64,000 bases of DNA, from contig NZ_CP063845.1 of the NCBI RefSeq assembly GCF_021018745.1, forward strand, positions 2,108,001 through 2,172,000, given 5' to 3'. Shown piece after piece: positions 1 to 7,599 of the stretch. Positions within the stretch are counted from its first letter, which is position 1; each line of letters starts with the position of its first letter. The translations under genes were made by a program, and so were the position numbers. Below the pieces are notes generated by a model. The model did no database searches. It was not told the origin of the DNA and was given only the letters and a program-made list of their open reading frames with translations. Source of the stretch: Gloeobacter morelensis MG652769. Lineage in GTDB: Bacteria > Cyanobacteriota > Cyanobacteriia > Gloeobacterales > Gloeobacteraceae.

Positions 1-38
1 CCGGACGAATGGTCAGTGGTACCCCGCTTGCCTGCTCG

Positions 39-245
39 CTACTGATCTCGAAACTCTTCATACCAGGCCATCTGGATTGCTTCGAGTATGCCTTCGTTCG
101 ATTGTTTTGGGTCGTCGCCAAAATCCGCAAGTCCGGTGACCCAGCGGTGCAGGTCGATAAAGCGCACCGTGAGCGGGTCGACCTTGGGATGGGCCGCCAG
201 AAGAGCGAGGGCAATCTCTTCGCTGTCTTGCCAGGTGAGCTTCAT
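39..245 (-). CDS. iscX: IscX-like Fe-S cluster assembly protein
   Basis: A complete 68-residue protein that matches the size and pattern of IscX (YfhJ), the small acidic protein that binds IscS and iron and tunes Fe-S cluster assembly in the cytoplasm. Visible family signatures are the N-terminal LTWQDSEEIALAL, the VRFIDLHRWV core, the acidic patch ADFGDDP, and the C-terminal SNEGILEAIQMAWYEE. It starts with ATG at 245; no strong ribosome binding site is visible. No other isc gene is in the window. It is divergent from glmS, and the 137 bases between them must hold both promoters, although none is clear. The assignment rests on recalled similarity to the E. coli protein. Confidence 0.88.
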   Translation of the reverse strand: MKLTWQDSEEIALALLAAHPKVDPLTVRFIDLHRWVTGLADFGDDPKQSNEGILEAIQMAWYEEFRDQ

Positions 246-382
246 GGGCGCGCGGTAGCCACTGTTAGTTATTCTACGCCCAGGTCAAACCCGTGGCCCG
301 GGGCAGAAATTCAAAGGAAAAACTGGTAACTTGCCCGGGGCATTAACTTAGAATCGATCCGAATCTTCCGGGGGTGGAGTGT

Positions 383-2212
383 ATGTGCGGAATCGTGGGC
401 TACATCGGCGGACGGACGGCTTTGCCTTTTCTGGTGGACGGTTTGAAACGGCTGGAGTACCGCGGCTACGACTCGGCGGGGATCGCCACGGTCGGCGAGT
501 CGGGCCTGGAGTTGGTGCGCGCCAAGGGCAAACTGCACAATCTCGAAGAAAAACTCAACGGCGTGGCGCAGTCCACCGGCACCGTCGGCATCGGCCATAC
601 CCGCTGGGCCACCCACGGCAAGCCCGAGGAGCACAACGCCCACCCCCACACCGACGCGAGCGGCCGGCTTGCGGTCATCCAGAACGGCATCATCGAGAAC
701 TACGCCGAACTGCGCCTGCGCCTTAAAGAGCGCGGCTGTCTATTTAAGTCCGAGACCGACACCGAGGTGATCCCGCACCTGATTGCCTGCCGTCTGGCCG
801 GGCACAGCCTTTTGGAGGCGGTGCTCGCGGCGGTGGGCGAATTGAAGGGCGCTTTTGCGATCGCCGTGGTGAGCGCCGATTTTCCGGACGAACTGGTCGT
901 CGTCCGCCAGCAGGCGCCTCTGGTAATTGGTTTTGGCGCGGGGGAGAACTATTTCGCCAGCGACGTTCCGGCGATTGTCTCCCACACCACCCGCGTGCTT
1001 ACCCTCCAAGACGGCGAATGTGCCCGCCTCACCCGCACCGAGGTCCAAGTCCACGACTTTTCGGGAGCACGGCTACGCCGCACCCCGCGCTCGCTCAACT
1101 GGAACCCGAGCCTGGTTGAAAAGCGCGGCTTTCGCCACTTCATGCTCAAAGAAATTCACGAGCAACCCGGCGTCATCCGCGACACGCTCGAAGACCGCAT
1201 CGGCGATGCGACCGGCCCCATCCGCCTGGGCCTGTCGAACGACCTGTTTGCCGACCTGGAGCGCATCTATATCATCGCCTGCGGCACCAGCTGGCACGCT
1301 TCGCTGGTGGGCAAATATCTCATCGAAGAACTGGCGGGCATTGCGACCGAGGTCAACTACGCCTCGGAGTTTCGCTACTGCCCGCCGCCTCTGAACCCTC
1401 GCACCCTGGTCATCGGTGTGAGCCAATCGGGCGAGACGGGCGACACCAACGCGGCCTTGACGGCGGCGAAGGCCAGGGGTGTGCGCCTTCTGGGCATCAC
1501 CAACCGCCCTGAGAGTTCTTTGGGCGCGCTGGTGGGCGAACTCATCGACACCCGCGCCGGTATGGAAATCGGCGTAGCCGCGACCAAGACCTTTACAGCT
1601 CAACTGGTCGCGTTTTATCTGCTGGCGCTGCACCTGGCCCACCTGCGGGGCACCCAGCCAGGCGAGCGCATTCGGGAAATTCTGATCGGCCTACAGCAGT
1701 TGCCGGCCCAGATCGAGGGGATTCTCGATACCCAGGAGCGCTACATCACCGAGCTAGCCCGCGAATTCGATGCGACCCGCGACTTTATCTTCATCGGCCG
1801 CGGCCTCAATTACCCCATCGCCCTCGAAGGTGCCCTCAAGCTCAAAGAAATCTCCTATATTCACGCCGAAGGCTATCCGGCGGGCGAAATGAAGCACGGC
1901 CCGATTGCGCTGCTCGACAGCGAAGTACCGGTGGTGGCCATCGCCGTGCCGGGCAAAGTCTACGAGAAGACCCTCTCCAACGCCCAGGAAGCCAAAGCCC
2001 GCGACGCGCGGCTGATAGGCGTGGCCCCCCTCGACGAACCGGCGGCGGTTGAAACGTTCGATCAGATCTTGCCGGTGCCGGTAGTCGAGGAAATTCTTTC
2101 GCCGATATTGACGGTCGTGCCTTTGCAGTTGCTCGCCTACCACATTGCCGCCCGCCGCGGTCTCGACGTGGACCAGCCAAGAAATTTGGCCAAAAGCGTC
2201 ACCGTCGAATAA
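383..2212 (+). CDS. glmS: Glutamine-fructose-6-phosphate aminotransferase (isomerizing)
   Basis: GlmS makes glucosamine-6-phosphate from fructose-6-phosphate and glutamine, the first step to UDP-GlcNAc. The protein has 609 residues, normal for the family. I chose the ATG at 383 rather than the in-frame GTG at 374 because the class II glutaminase needs its catalytic Cys at position 2 (MCGIVGYIGG), and GGGGGTGG lies just upstream. The N-terminal half is the Ntn-hydrolase glutaminase (HTRWATHG motif). The C-terminal half carries two SIS sugar-isomerase domains (CGTSWHASL, SQSGETGDT, EGYPAGEMKHGP), and the protein ends in the typical RNLAKSVTVE tail. This conserved 3' end is the recognition site of TnsD in Tn7-type elements, which matters because a Tn7-like mini element sits immediately downstream. 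Confidence 0.97.
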   Translation: MCGIVGYIGGRTALPFLVDGLKRLEYRGYDSAGIATVGESGLELVRAKGKLHNLEEKLNGVAQSTGTVGIGHTRWATHGKPEEHNAHPHTDASGRLAVIQNGIIENYAELRLRLKERGCLFKSETDTEVIPHLIACRLAGHSLLEAVLAAVGELKGAFAIAVVSADFPDELVVVRQQAPLVIGFGAGENYFASDVPAIVSHTTRVLTLQDGECARLTRTEVQVHDFSGARLRRTPRSLNWNPSLVEKRGFRHFMLKEIHEQPGVIRDTLEDRIGDATGPIRLGLSNDLFADLERIYIIACGTSWHASLVGKYLIEELAGIATEVNYASEFRYCPPPLNPRTLVIGVSQSGETGDTNAALTAAKARGVRLLGITNRPESSLGALVGELIDTRAGMEIGVAATKTFTAQLVAFYLLALHLAHLRGTQPGERIREILIGLQQLPAQIEGILDTQERYITELAREFDATRDFIFIGRGLNYPIALEGALKLKEISYIHAEGYPAGEMKHGPIALLDSEVPVVAIAVPGKVYEKTLSNAQEAKARDARLIGVAPLDEPAAVETFDQILPVPVVEEILSPILTVVPLQLLAYHIAARRGLDVDQPRNLAKSVTVE

Positions 2213-2238
2213 TCACTCCGTTGACCTTATTTTGCGAC

Positions 2239-2305
2239 TGTAGGGAAATAATAAAATTGTACAACGGATAATAAAGTCGGACCGTAAACAATAAAGTCGT
2301 ACAAC
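2239..2305 (+). repeat. Compact (right-end-like) TnsB-site array
   Basis: Terminal TGT at 2239 followed by three direct repeats of the ATAAA(G/A)T(C/T)G(T)ACAAC type at 2251-2265, 2271-2280 (only the first half well kept) and 2291-2305, spaced exactly 20 bp apart. The third copy is preceded by AC, giving ACAATAAAGTC, the same 11 bases as the core of the Tn7 TnsB site. Overlapping tandem sites in a short span are typical of the Tn7 right end, which is the end that faces glmS. Confidence 0.75.
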
Positions 2306-2306
2306 G

Positions 2307-2330
2307 GATGCGCCCGCTTGCGGGCGCATC
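2307..2330. repeat. Perfect GC-rich hairpin inside the mini element
   Basis: An 11-bp perfect inverted repeat: GATGCGCCCGC at 2307-2317, a TT spacer, then GCGGGCGCATC at 2320-2330. It directly follows the third TnsB-like site. There is no T-tract, so it is not a classical terminator. It may block read-through from glmS or be a remnant of lost cargo. Confidence 0.6.
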
Positions 2331-2438
2331 TCGAGGGTCTGCCCGGGCGGGGCGGGAAGCGGGAAGTTTGTGGCGCGGCGCTTTGGGGTTCTCGCCAGGG
2401 TCCGGGGCTGGACCGTGGCACCGGCAAAAGCTTCGCGC

Positions 2439-2607
2439 GTTGTACGACTTTATTATCTTGCTGCGGCACGGGATCTGGCGAATCGCGGCACGAAAAGAAC
2501 GGGGGGCGGGGCTGTTGTACGACTTTAATTGCCCACAGGCCGCACCGGGACCGCGAGGGTACGGCCTTTCGAGTGCCGACGTTGTACAACTTTATTGTTC
2601 CCGCACA
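2439..2607 (-). repeat. Extended (left-end-like) TnsB-site array
   Basis: Three inverted copies of the site, GTTGTACGACTTTAT at 2439-2453, GTTGTACGACTTTAA at 2514-2528 and GTTGTACAACTTTAT at 2581-2595, followed by TGTTCCCGCACA to the element end at 2607. Spacing of about 70 bp between sites over about 160 bp resembles the three spaced TnsB sites of the Tn7 left end. Confidence 0.75.
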
Positions 2608-2703
2608 GCGACTGTAGAAAAAAAGTTGGCTAATGAATAAATTTGGCATTCAAGGAGTTACTAAAAAAACCTACAACTACGAAAACCCGAAGTGACCGTG
2701 AGG

Positions 2704-2954
2704 TCAATCCTGCCAGAAAAATGCCAAACTGTCCTTGTGTACCGGGCATTGCATGACGTAGCCTATCGAGTCTACGAGAAAAGATATATACTCACCACCG
2801 GATATTTGGTAGACAAAGACCATTTTTGAACCACACTTTGGACAATTGGGGTACTCCGCATTCTGAGGCCACCACGGCCAACCCGACAGCTTGTCGCCTG
2901 AAAACGTCAGGCCGAGGATTTGATTGTAAATATCGTACAAATTATCATTGTTTA
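2704..2954 (-). pseudogene. 3' remnant of a DUF1963 (YwqG-like) gene, cut by IS982
   Basis: The minus-strand frame encodes about 80 residues ending in a tail typical of DUF1963/YwqG-like proteins: KLSGWPWWPQ, then CPKCGSKMVFVYQI, then GYVMQCPVHKDSLAFFWQ. Full-length relatives are several times longer. The reading frame runs open without a good start codon back to position 2954, where the IS982 end begins, so the 5' part is missing. The rest of the gene is not found on the other side of this IS copy or next to the second copy. The function of the family is not established. Expression is unlikely unless the IS supplies a promoter; an in-frame TTG at 2940 is the only nearby start. Confidence 0.7.
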
Positions 2955-3917
2955 ACGTCAGTTCGGGTTAAGCATTGAGCTGGTCGGCATCAGACGCCAC
3001 CGACGGCTTGTTCGGTTTGTGGCAGTAGGCAATCAACCCACACACCAGGTTCACCAAAAAATTCACTTCGCTGCGATGGCGGGTGTGCTCTATCTGCGAA
3101 ATGTTCTTCAACTGGTCATTGATTGCTTCGATGATCCCGCGCTTGCGCAACAGCAGTTTGTCCGTCATCACCATCAGCCGATTGGTCATCTTGCGCCGCA
3201 ACTTGGTGATCAGCGCCATGCCCAGCTCCTCGCGCAATTGCCTGCCAAGCTTGCTGCTGATGTAGCCGCGGTCGCCAAACACTTTGCCGTGCAAGTCTTT
3301 GAGCAGTTCAGGCACAGGCTTGCGATCGTCAGTGTTCCCAGCCGTCACGCTCATCGCCAGCAATTCGCCGCGCTCATTGACCACCAAGTGCAGCTTGAAG
3401 CCGTAAAACCAGCCCACCGAGCTTTTGCCCCAGGCGGCCAGACCGACAAAGACTTTGTGGGCGTGGACGCGGCGCACATGGCAGACGGCAAGTGGAGTCG
3501 AATCGATAAAACTGATGCCGGTGCAGGGGCCAAAACAGTGGCGCAGGTAGGCACTGAGCGGCATAAGGGTAGAGGGCATCCACTCGACGAAGCGCGCGTA
3601 GCTGACCAGTCCAGGAAAAGCGCTTCGCCAGTAAGCGCAGACCATTTCGGTGTAGAAGGCCTTGAAGTGGCGGTAGGCGGATTGGTGAAAAGCAATCAGA
3701 ATCGTCAGGATTTCGCTGAGGCAGAGTCGGCGTGGCCGTCGCCTGTGTCGCAGGCCATCGTCGAGCAATTGTTGCTGCCAGAGCGGTTCGAAGCGTTGGC
3801 AGAAGTCATCGACATGGCAAAAGAGCGCTTCTAGACTGGGCATAGCGAGCGGTCCGTGGCTTGTGATGTGCTAATCCCAGCCTAGGCGGACCGCCTTTCC
3901 TTATCCCGAACTGACGT
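2955..3917 (-). mobile_element. IS982-family insertion sequence, copy 1 (no target duplication)
   Basis: A 963-bp element with 18-bp terminal inverted repeats ACGTCAGTTCGGG(T/A)TAAG that carries one transposase. Its ends were fixed by comparing it with the second copy at 54898-55860. The flanks here are TTGTTTA on the left and TCTCCTT on the right, so there is no target-site duplication, whereas copy 2 has a perfect one. With the decapitated DUF1963 gene on its left, this suggests that a deletion or recombination event involving the IS removed neighbouring DNA. Confidence 0.88.
2968..3843 (-). CDS. IS982 family transposase
   Basis: A 291-residue DDE transposase, full length for IS982. The putative catalytic triad is D114 (in FIDSTPLAV), D191 (in FGDRGYIS) and E239 (in [11 protein letters not shown]). 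The N-terminal third is helical and carries basic runs (RHRRRPRRL) suited to DNA binding. It reads on the minus strand and fills almost the whole IS. The protein is identical to the one at 54911-55786, so both copies are probably intact and recently moved. A long opposite-strand frame over the same stretch is a coding shadow. Confidence 0.93.
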   Translation of the reverse strand: MPSLEALFCHVDDFCQRFEPLWQQQLLDDGLRHRRRPRRLCLSEILTILIAFHQSAYRHFKAFYTEMVCAYWRSAFPGLVSYARFVEWMPSTLMPLSAYLRHCFGPCTGISFIDSTPLAVCHVRRVHAHKVFVGLAAWGKSSVGWFYGFKLHLVVNERGELLAMSVTAGNTDDRKPVPELLKDLHGKVFGDRGYISSKLGRQLREELGMALITKLRRKMTNRLMVMTDKLLLRKRGIIEAINDQLKNISQIEHTRHRSEVNFLVNLVCGLIAYCHKPNKPSVASDADQLNA

Positions 3918-4031
3918 TCTCCTTACCTCGTGGCCTTCAAGGGGTGACAGACAAGGCTAAGTTGTTCTCAGTTTGCAGCCTGCAGCCCTTGTCGATCACC
4001 CCGCACCCGATTTCTAAAGATGTCCATCTTC

Positions 4032-5114
4032 TCACGCTGAAGAAGGGCTGAAGGTCTTCGGTTGGATGGCAGGAGCGGCAGGGAGAGCGAAGGCTTTGAC
4101 CAGGCCCAAAGCCGAGAAGACTAGAGCGAGCCCTAGGGCGACGATGAGCGCCATGCCCCAACTGACTTTGCCAAAAAAGGCACCGATCCCGACAACGGTG
4201 ATGGCGAGGGTGGCAAGCCCCTTGCCGGTGTTTCCGGTCATCCAATCGACTACTGTCTGCAAGACGTTGCCCATGGGCGTGTTTAGGGCGTCGGCACCGA
4301 GCGTCCCGTCGATCCCTTCTGCCGCCGCCATTGGCGCGTGGTGGACGGCGAAGTGCACCTCACCGACGCCCTCGACGGTACCCGCCACCACAGGCAGCGT
4401 CGGATTGCCCGGAAGGTGCAGGGTGCCCGCGATCGGATTTCCCTGGTCGTCTGTGAGCGCAGGCAGCCCGAGCGCGTCGGCGTGGGTCTTGAGCAAGAAA
4501 GTGAACGGGCTGCCCGTGTGCACCAAAAATCGCAACGGGCGAGGGGTGCCGTCGGACCCGACGACCGCCAGGATCACAGATCCCCTCCCGGCGTCGAGCG
4601 ACTCGATCGGATAGCTCGCTGCGTCGGTAGACGATGCCCCCAGTGCGAGCGTGTCACCGCTCAGTTGCACACTTTCAAACAGTCCCAGGGTGCTCGCGCC
4701 CAGGATGCCGTCCACATCCCGGGACAGGTCCGTCAAACCGTCGAGGCTCTCAACGGCGATAAGTGGGATGTCCACGGCGCTTTGCCCCACCGCCAGGGAG
4801 GCGCGGACCCCAGCTGCTTCGATGTCGAGATCGGGGGTGGCGGGAACGGTCTCTCCCGTACCCGCAAGCCCAAGAGCCACGGCGCTCTCGGCGCTGATCC
4901 AGGAGCGCCGCTCCCCGGTGTCCAGGACGAACCTGGCGGTTCTATCCCCTACGGGCAATTCCACAACGAAAGCCCCGATGCCGCCTACAGGCGCGGATTG
5001 GTCAGAAGTGGTCCCTGAGGTTGCTCCTGCTTCGGCCGGGGATGCGCCCATCGATGCTGCGACACCGGCGAGCATCGCGGCACAACCGAACCGTCTTCTC
5101 GATAGGTACGCCAT
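4032..5114 (-). CDS. Aspartyl-protease-like protein fused to a VirB2/TrbC pilin-like domain
   Basis: A 360-residue exported protein. ATG at 5114 follows GGAG; an upstream in-frame ATG would add 49 improbable residues. The N-terminus SRRRFGCAAMLAGVAA is a twin-arginine-like signal ending near SPAEA. Two repeated retropepsin-like domains follow. The first carries a full FVLDTGERRSW motif, while in the second the Asp is replaced by His (FLVHTGSPFTF). The last 90 residues match VirB2/TrbC (type IV secretion pilin) in layout: MTGNTGKGLATLAITVVGIG, then FFGKVSWGMAL, then a second hydrophobic segment. No other type IV secretion gene is nearby. Retropepsin-like folds can be non-catalytic, so activity is uncertain. 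The architecture is visible in the sequence; the family names are recalled and the role is unknown. Confidence 0.72.
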   Translation of the reverse strand: MAYLSRRRFGCAAMLAGVAASMGASPAEAGATSGTTSDQSAPVGGIGAFVVELPVGDRTARFVLDTGERRSWISAESAVALGLAGTGETVPATPDLDIEAAGVRASLAVGQSAVDIPLIAVESLDGLTDLSRDVDGILGASTLGLFESVQLSGDTLALGASSTDAASYPIESLDAGRGSVILAVVGSDGTPRPLRFLVHTGSPFTFLLKTHADALGLPALTDDQGNPIAGTLHLPGNPTLPVVAGTVEGVGEVHFAVHHAPMAAAEGIDGTLGADALNTPMGNVLQTVVDWMTGNTGKGLATLAITVVGIGAFFGKVSWGMALIVALGLALVFSALGLVKAFALPAAPAIQPKTFSPSSA

Positions 5115-5517
5115 GGTTAATCTCCGTCGTTTCGTTTGTCGGTTGCAGCCGGGCCACGGCGGTTGCAAGAACCGTCGAGACAAGCTTTTGAAGTCGCCCG
5201 GTGGGGCTGGGTGTGCTCCGCTCGGGCCTGAATACCCACAGCCGCAATGGCCGAGTTGCAAAAAACTACGGTTGTCAAGCTGAAGCGGATGCGGTCGTGC
5301 ATTTGTACGGACCTCTCGACGGGCACCGCAAGGGGTTCCTAATCCGGAGTCCTCCCGACCTCAAGAACCAGCAAAGGTTCAAACAAGCCTCTGGCGACCG
5401 GGCTTTCACTCCGCACCTCGCCTCCGGAGCTGCCTATCTACATGGATGCTCGTTGCGCAACGGATACACAGCCGCCAAAAGCCGCTTCTCCAGTCGCCGA
5501 GATAGATAGCCTGGCCA
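5115..5517. other. Intergenic region, no gene seen
   Basis: This 403-base gap lies between two minus-strand genes. Short open frames occur on both strands but lack ribosome binding sites and recognisable sequence. It presumably holds the promoter of the protease/pilin gene; I see no convincing promoter or terminator. Confidence 0.5.
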
Positions 5518-6951
5518 TCATCCACCGTTGTGATTGAGGGCGAGCGGCAACTGGATGGTGAACACAGTCCGGCCCGGTTGCGATTCGAGGGCAATCGTGC
5601 CCTGGTGGCGATTTTCGATAATGCGCCGGGCGACATCGAGCCCCAGACCTGAACCCTTACCTACGGGCTTGGTGGTATAGAAAGGTTCGAAAATCCGCGA
5701 CTGGATATCCGCAGGAATGCCCGGTCCGTTGTCGGCGATCTGAACGTACAGATGCTCGCCTTTGCAGCCGGTGGTCAGCTCGATGATTCCTCGATTTTCC
5801 AGCGCGTCTAGGGCATTGTCGATGAGATGGGTCCAGACTTGATTGAGTTCGCTGCCGTAGGCGAGAATTGGGGACAAATTGCGGTGGTAATACCGCCGTA
5901 CTTCCACGCCCGGCTGGATCCGAAAGGACAGCAGCCGCAGGGTGTCTTCGAGGCCCTCGTGGATGTCCACCATCTGCTGCGCGCCGCGATCCATGTGCGA
6001 ATACGATTTCATCGACTGGACCAGATCGAAGATGCGCCGCGAGCCGCGCAGACCGCTCTGGATCATCTCCATGACGTCAAAAGAAAGAGCCAGCCAGCGG
6101 ATGCCCATCTCCCGGAGTTCGCCAGGATGATCCCGCCAGGGCTCCATCAGCACAGCGAGCGTCTCGGGCGTCACCCGACCCAACGCCAGCGGCCCGGCCA
6201 CCTTCCAGGCGTCTTCGACCCCATAGTTCTCCAGCCAGGCGAGCAGTTGCTCTTCGAGATCGCCCTGCACCGATGCGTCCTCGGTGGGATGGGCAATGGC
6301 TTCGTAGCCCGCATCGCGCACCTGCAACCACTGGGCGGTGTGCCCAGGATCGGCGTTGCTCTGGCCATAGATCAAGTTCATCCGCTGCAGCTCGACGATG
6401 GCCGGGGCGACGTTGTTGAGTACGCGCACCAGGGCTGCTGCCGGATTGTTCAGTTCGTGGGCCAGACCCGCCGCCAGCGTGCCCAAAGCCGCCATCTTCT
6501 CGCGGGTGCGCACGAAAGATTCCAACCCCCGTAGACGATGATGCACCTCCCGGAAGATCAACCGCTCGACATCGCGGCAGGCGTGAATGAGTTCTAAAAA
6601 ATCCCCGGCGGGCAGTTCGTAGACGCGGCAGTCGGTGAGCGCCCGGACGCTCACCAGCATCGGCTCGTCGGTCAGCACCGGCACCTCCCCCACGAAGCCC
6701 GGCGCCTCGTGCCGACCGATGGGCATCTCCACACCGTCGCTCTGGCGCCAGATGCCCAGCTTGCCCTCGGCCAGGATAAAAAATCCCCGCGGCGGATCGC
6801 CCTCTTTGACGAGCGTTTCACCCGCGCACAGCACTACAGGCCGGACACGCCCACACACCCACTCCAGCCGGGAAGGCGGAAGTTTCGCAAAGACCTCCAG
6901 GCGCAGCAACTCGTCGACGCGGAGCATGGCGGCGAAGCTCCCCACGGGCAA
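5518..6951 (-). CDS. Sensor histidine kinase with N-terminal cyclic-nucleotide-binding domain
   Basis: A 477-residue soluble kinase. Residues of about 10-140 form a cNMP/CRP-like domain (GETLVKEGDPPRGFFILAEG, then GEVPVLTDEP). The HisKA H-box is ALGTLAAGLAHELNNP with phospho-acceptor His165. The HATPase domain shows an N box (HLIDNALDAL), a G1 box (ADNGPGIP) and a G2 box (GKGSGLGLDVA). No transmembrane segment or receiver domain is present, so it should act in the cytoplasm on a separate regulator. The nearest regulator in the window is the NarL-type protein at 9007-9681; pairing them is only a guess. A start at the inner ATG (MLRVDELL) is also possible. Confidence 0.9.
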   Translation of the reverse strand: MPVGSFAAMLRVDELLRLEVFAKLPPSRLEWVCGRVRPVVLCAGETLVKEGDPPRGFFILAEGKLGIWRQSDGVEMPIGRHEAPGFVGEVPVLTDEPMLVSVRALTDCRVYELPAGDFLELIHACRDVERLIFREVHHRLRGLESFVRTREKMAALGTLAAGLAHELNNPAAALVRVLNNVAPAIVELQRMNLIYGQSNADPGHTAQWLQVRDAGYEAIAHPTEDASVQGDLEEQLLAWLENYGVEDAWKVAGPLALGRVTPETLAVLMEPWRDHPGELREMGIRWLALSFDVMEMIQSGLRGSRRIFDLVQSMKSYSHMDRGAQQMVDIHEGLEDTLRLLSFRIQPGVEVRRYYHRNLSPILAYGSELNQVWTHLIDNALDALENRGIIELTTGCKGEHLYVQIADNGPGIPADIQSRIFEPFYTTKPVGKGSGLGLDVARRIIENRHQGTIALESQPGRTVFTIQLPLALNHNGG

Positions 6952-7099
6952 ACCGACTCATAGAGTATAGCCGGGACCGAGAGGGCGGCCCCCGGTTCTG
7001 CGCCGGCAGCGTAGCGGCCGGATCGGCGCAAAAACGTTTCGCAGCAGACGCATCGTTGTTCGAGTTGTTAGAATATCAGTAGTCCCGCAAAGACTTAAA

Positions 7100-7372
7100 A
7101 GCTGCCGTTGGTTTGTCTTTCCCCAACGTATGTGAAAAGGGAGACTAGGGTGCGCGATCGGCTGCTCTGGACAGGGGTTCGATTCCCCTCATCTCCACCA
7201 CCTCGGGGATGCACTGGCTTCGACAGGGCAATTAGAGCGTAACTGAAGCCTGCTCGGTCAGAGCAAAAAACCAAGTGCTACTAACAACGTAGTTCCCTTC
7301 GCTCGCGCCCGCGCCACTGTCGCGGCCTGAGTAAGGCGGGGTTGGTAGATAACCTTGTCAACCAAAACTACC
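7100..7372 (+). ncRNA. ssrA: Circularly permuted (two-piece) tmRNA gene
   Basis: tmRNA rescues stalled ribosomes and tags the nascent peptide. Here the normal 3' part comes first: GGGGTTCGATTCCCC (T-arm) followed by CATCTCC and ACCA, ending at 7200. After only four bases (CCTC) the normal 5' end GGGGATG begins at 7205. CATCTCC and GGGGATG can pair as a 7-bp acceptor stem. The coding piece carries the resume frame from GCT at 7278, encoding ATNNVVPFARARATVAA and ending at TGA 7329-7331. AGAGC in the coding piece can pair with GCTCT in the acceptor piece as helix P2. Upstream, CGTTGG/CCAACG (7106-7128) may be a pseudoknot of the acceptor piece; the true 5' end is uncertain. Permuted tmRNAs are known in some cyanobacteria and proteobacteria. 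Confidence 0.88.
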
Positions 7373-7373
7373 C

Positions 7374-7398
7374 AAAAGGCCCCTTCGGGGGCTTTTTT
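7374..7398 (+). terminator. Rho-independent terminator of ssrA
   Basis: GGCCCC, a TTC loop and GGGGGC followed by six Ts, directly after the tmRNA coding piece. The A-run before the stem can extend the pairing with the T-tract. Confidence 0.88.
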
Positions 7399-7599
7399 GC
7401 TGCGCAACAACCGGTTGGCGGAGCGCAGCATCGACTACAGACGGGTCGGGCGCTCCAGCGGACCGGATTGACGGCTCTCGGTTTTGCCTCCTACCCTGAA
7501 AGCAGGCGGTGAGGCTCGTCTTTGCGCCCCAATCCGGGTGCAAGGACCGCCCCCCGGCCAACGGTCTCTAAGGCACGTTCGACGCGTAGGAGGCATCCG

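Larger units (their letters stand above)
2239..2607. mobile_element. Mini Tn7-like (non-autonomous) element at attTn7
   Basis: A 369-bp element beginning TGT (2239) and ending ACA (2607), flanked by a 5-bp direct repeat GCGAC (2234-2238 and 2608-2612). The first 27 bases and the reverse complement of the last 27 agree at 22 positions. Six copies of a site like ATAAAGTCGTACAAC are present: three tandem at 20-bp steps near glmS (starting 2251, 2271, 2291; the middle one degenerate) and three inverted and spread out at the far end (2439-2453, 2514-2528, 2581-2595). Known Tn7 has 5-bp duplications, TGT/ACA ends, TnsB sites containing ACAATAAAGTC, a compact right end facing glmS and a left end with three spaced sites. 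All these match here. The first element base is 27 nt after the glmS stop codon. No transposase or cargo gene fits inside, so it would need TnsABCD in trans or be a deletion relic. Confidence 0.85.

Noticed and set aside
2308-2640. Overlapping 99- to 140-residue open frames between glmS and the DUF1963 remnant
   Set aside because: They run across the Tn7-like ends and repeats, lack ribosome binding sites and resemble no family; they arise from the GC-rich repeat sequence.
3019-3834. A 271-residue plus-strand frame opposite the IS982 transposase (also at 54962-55777)
   Set aside because: It is the antisense shadow of a real transposase gene and is repeated only because the IS is repeated.
7399-7599. 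A fluoride riboswitch ahead of crcB
   Set aside because: The expected conserved blocks of that riboswitch are not visible in the 200 bases before the gene.
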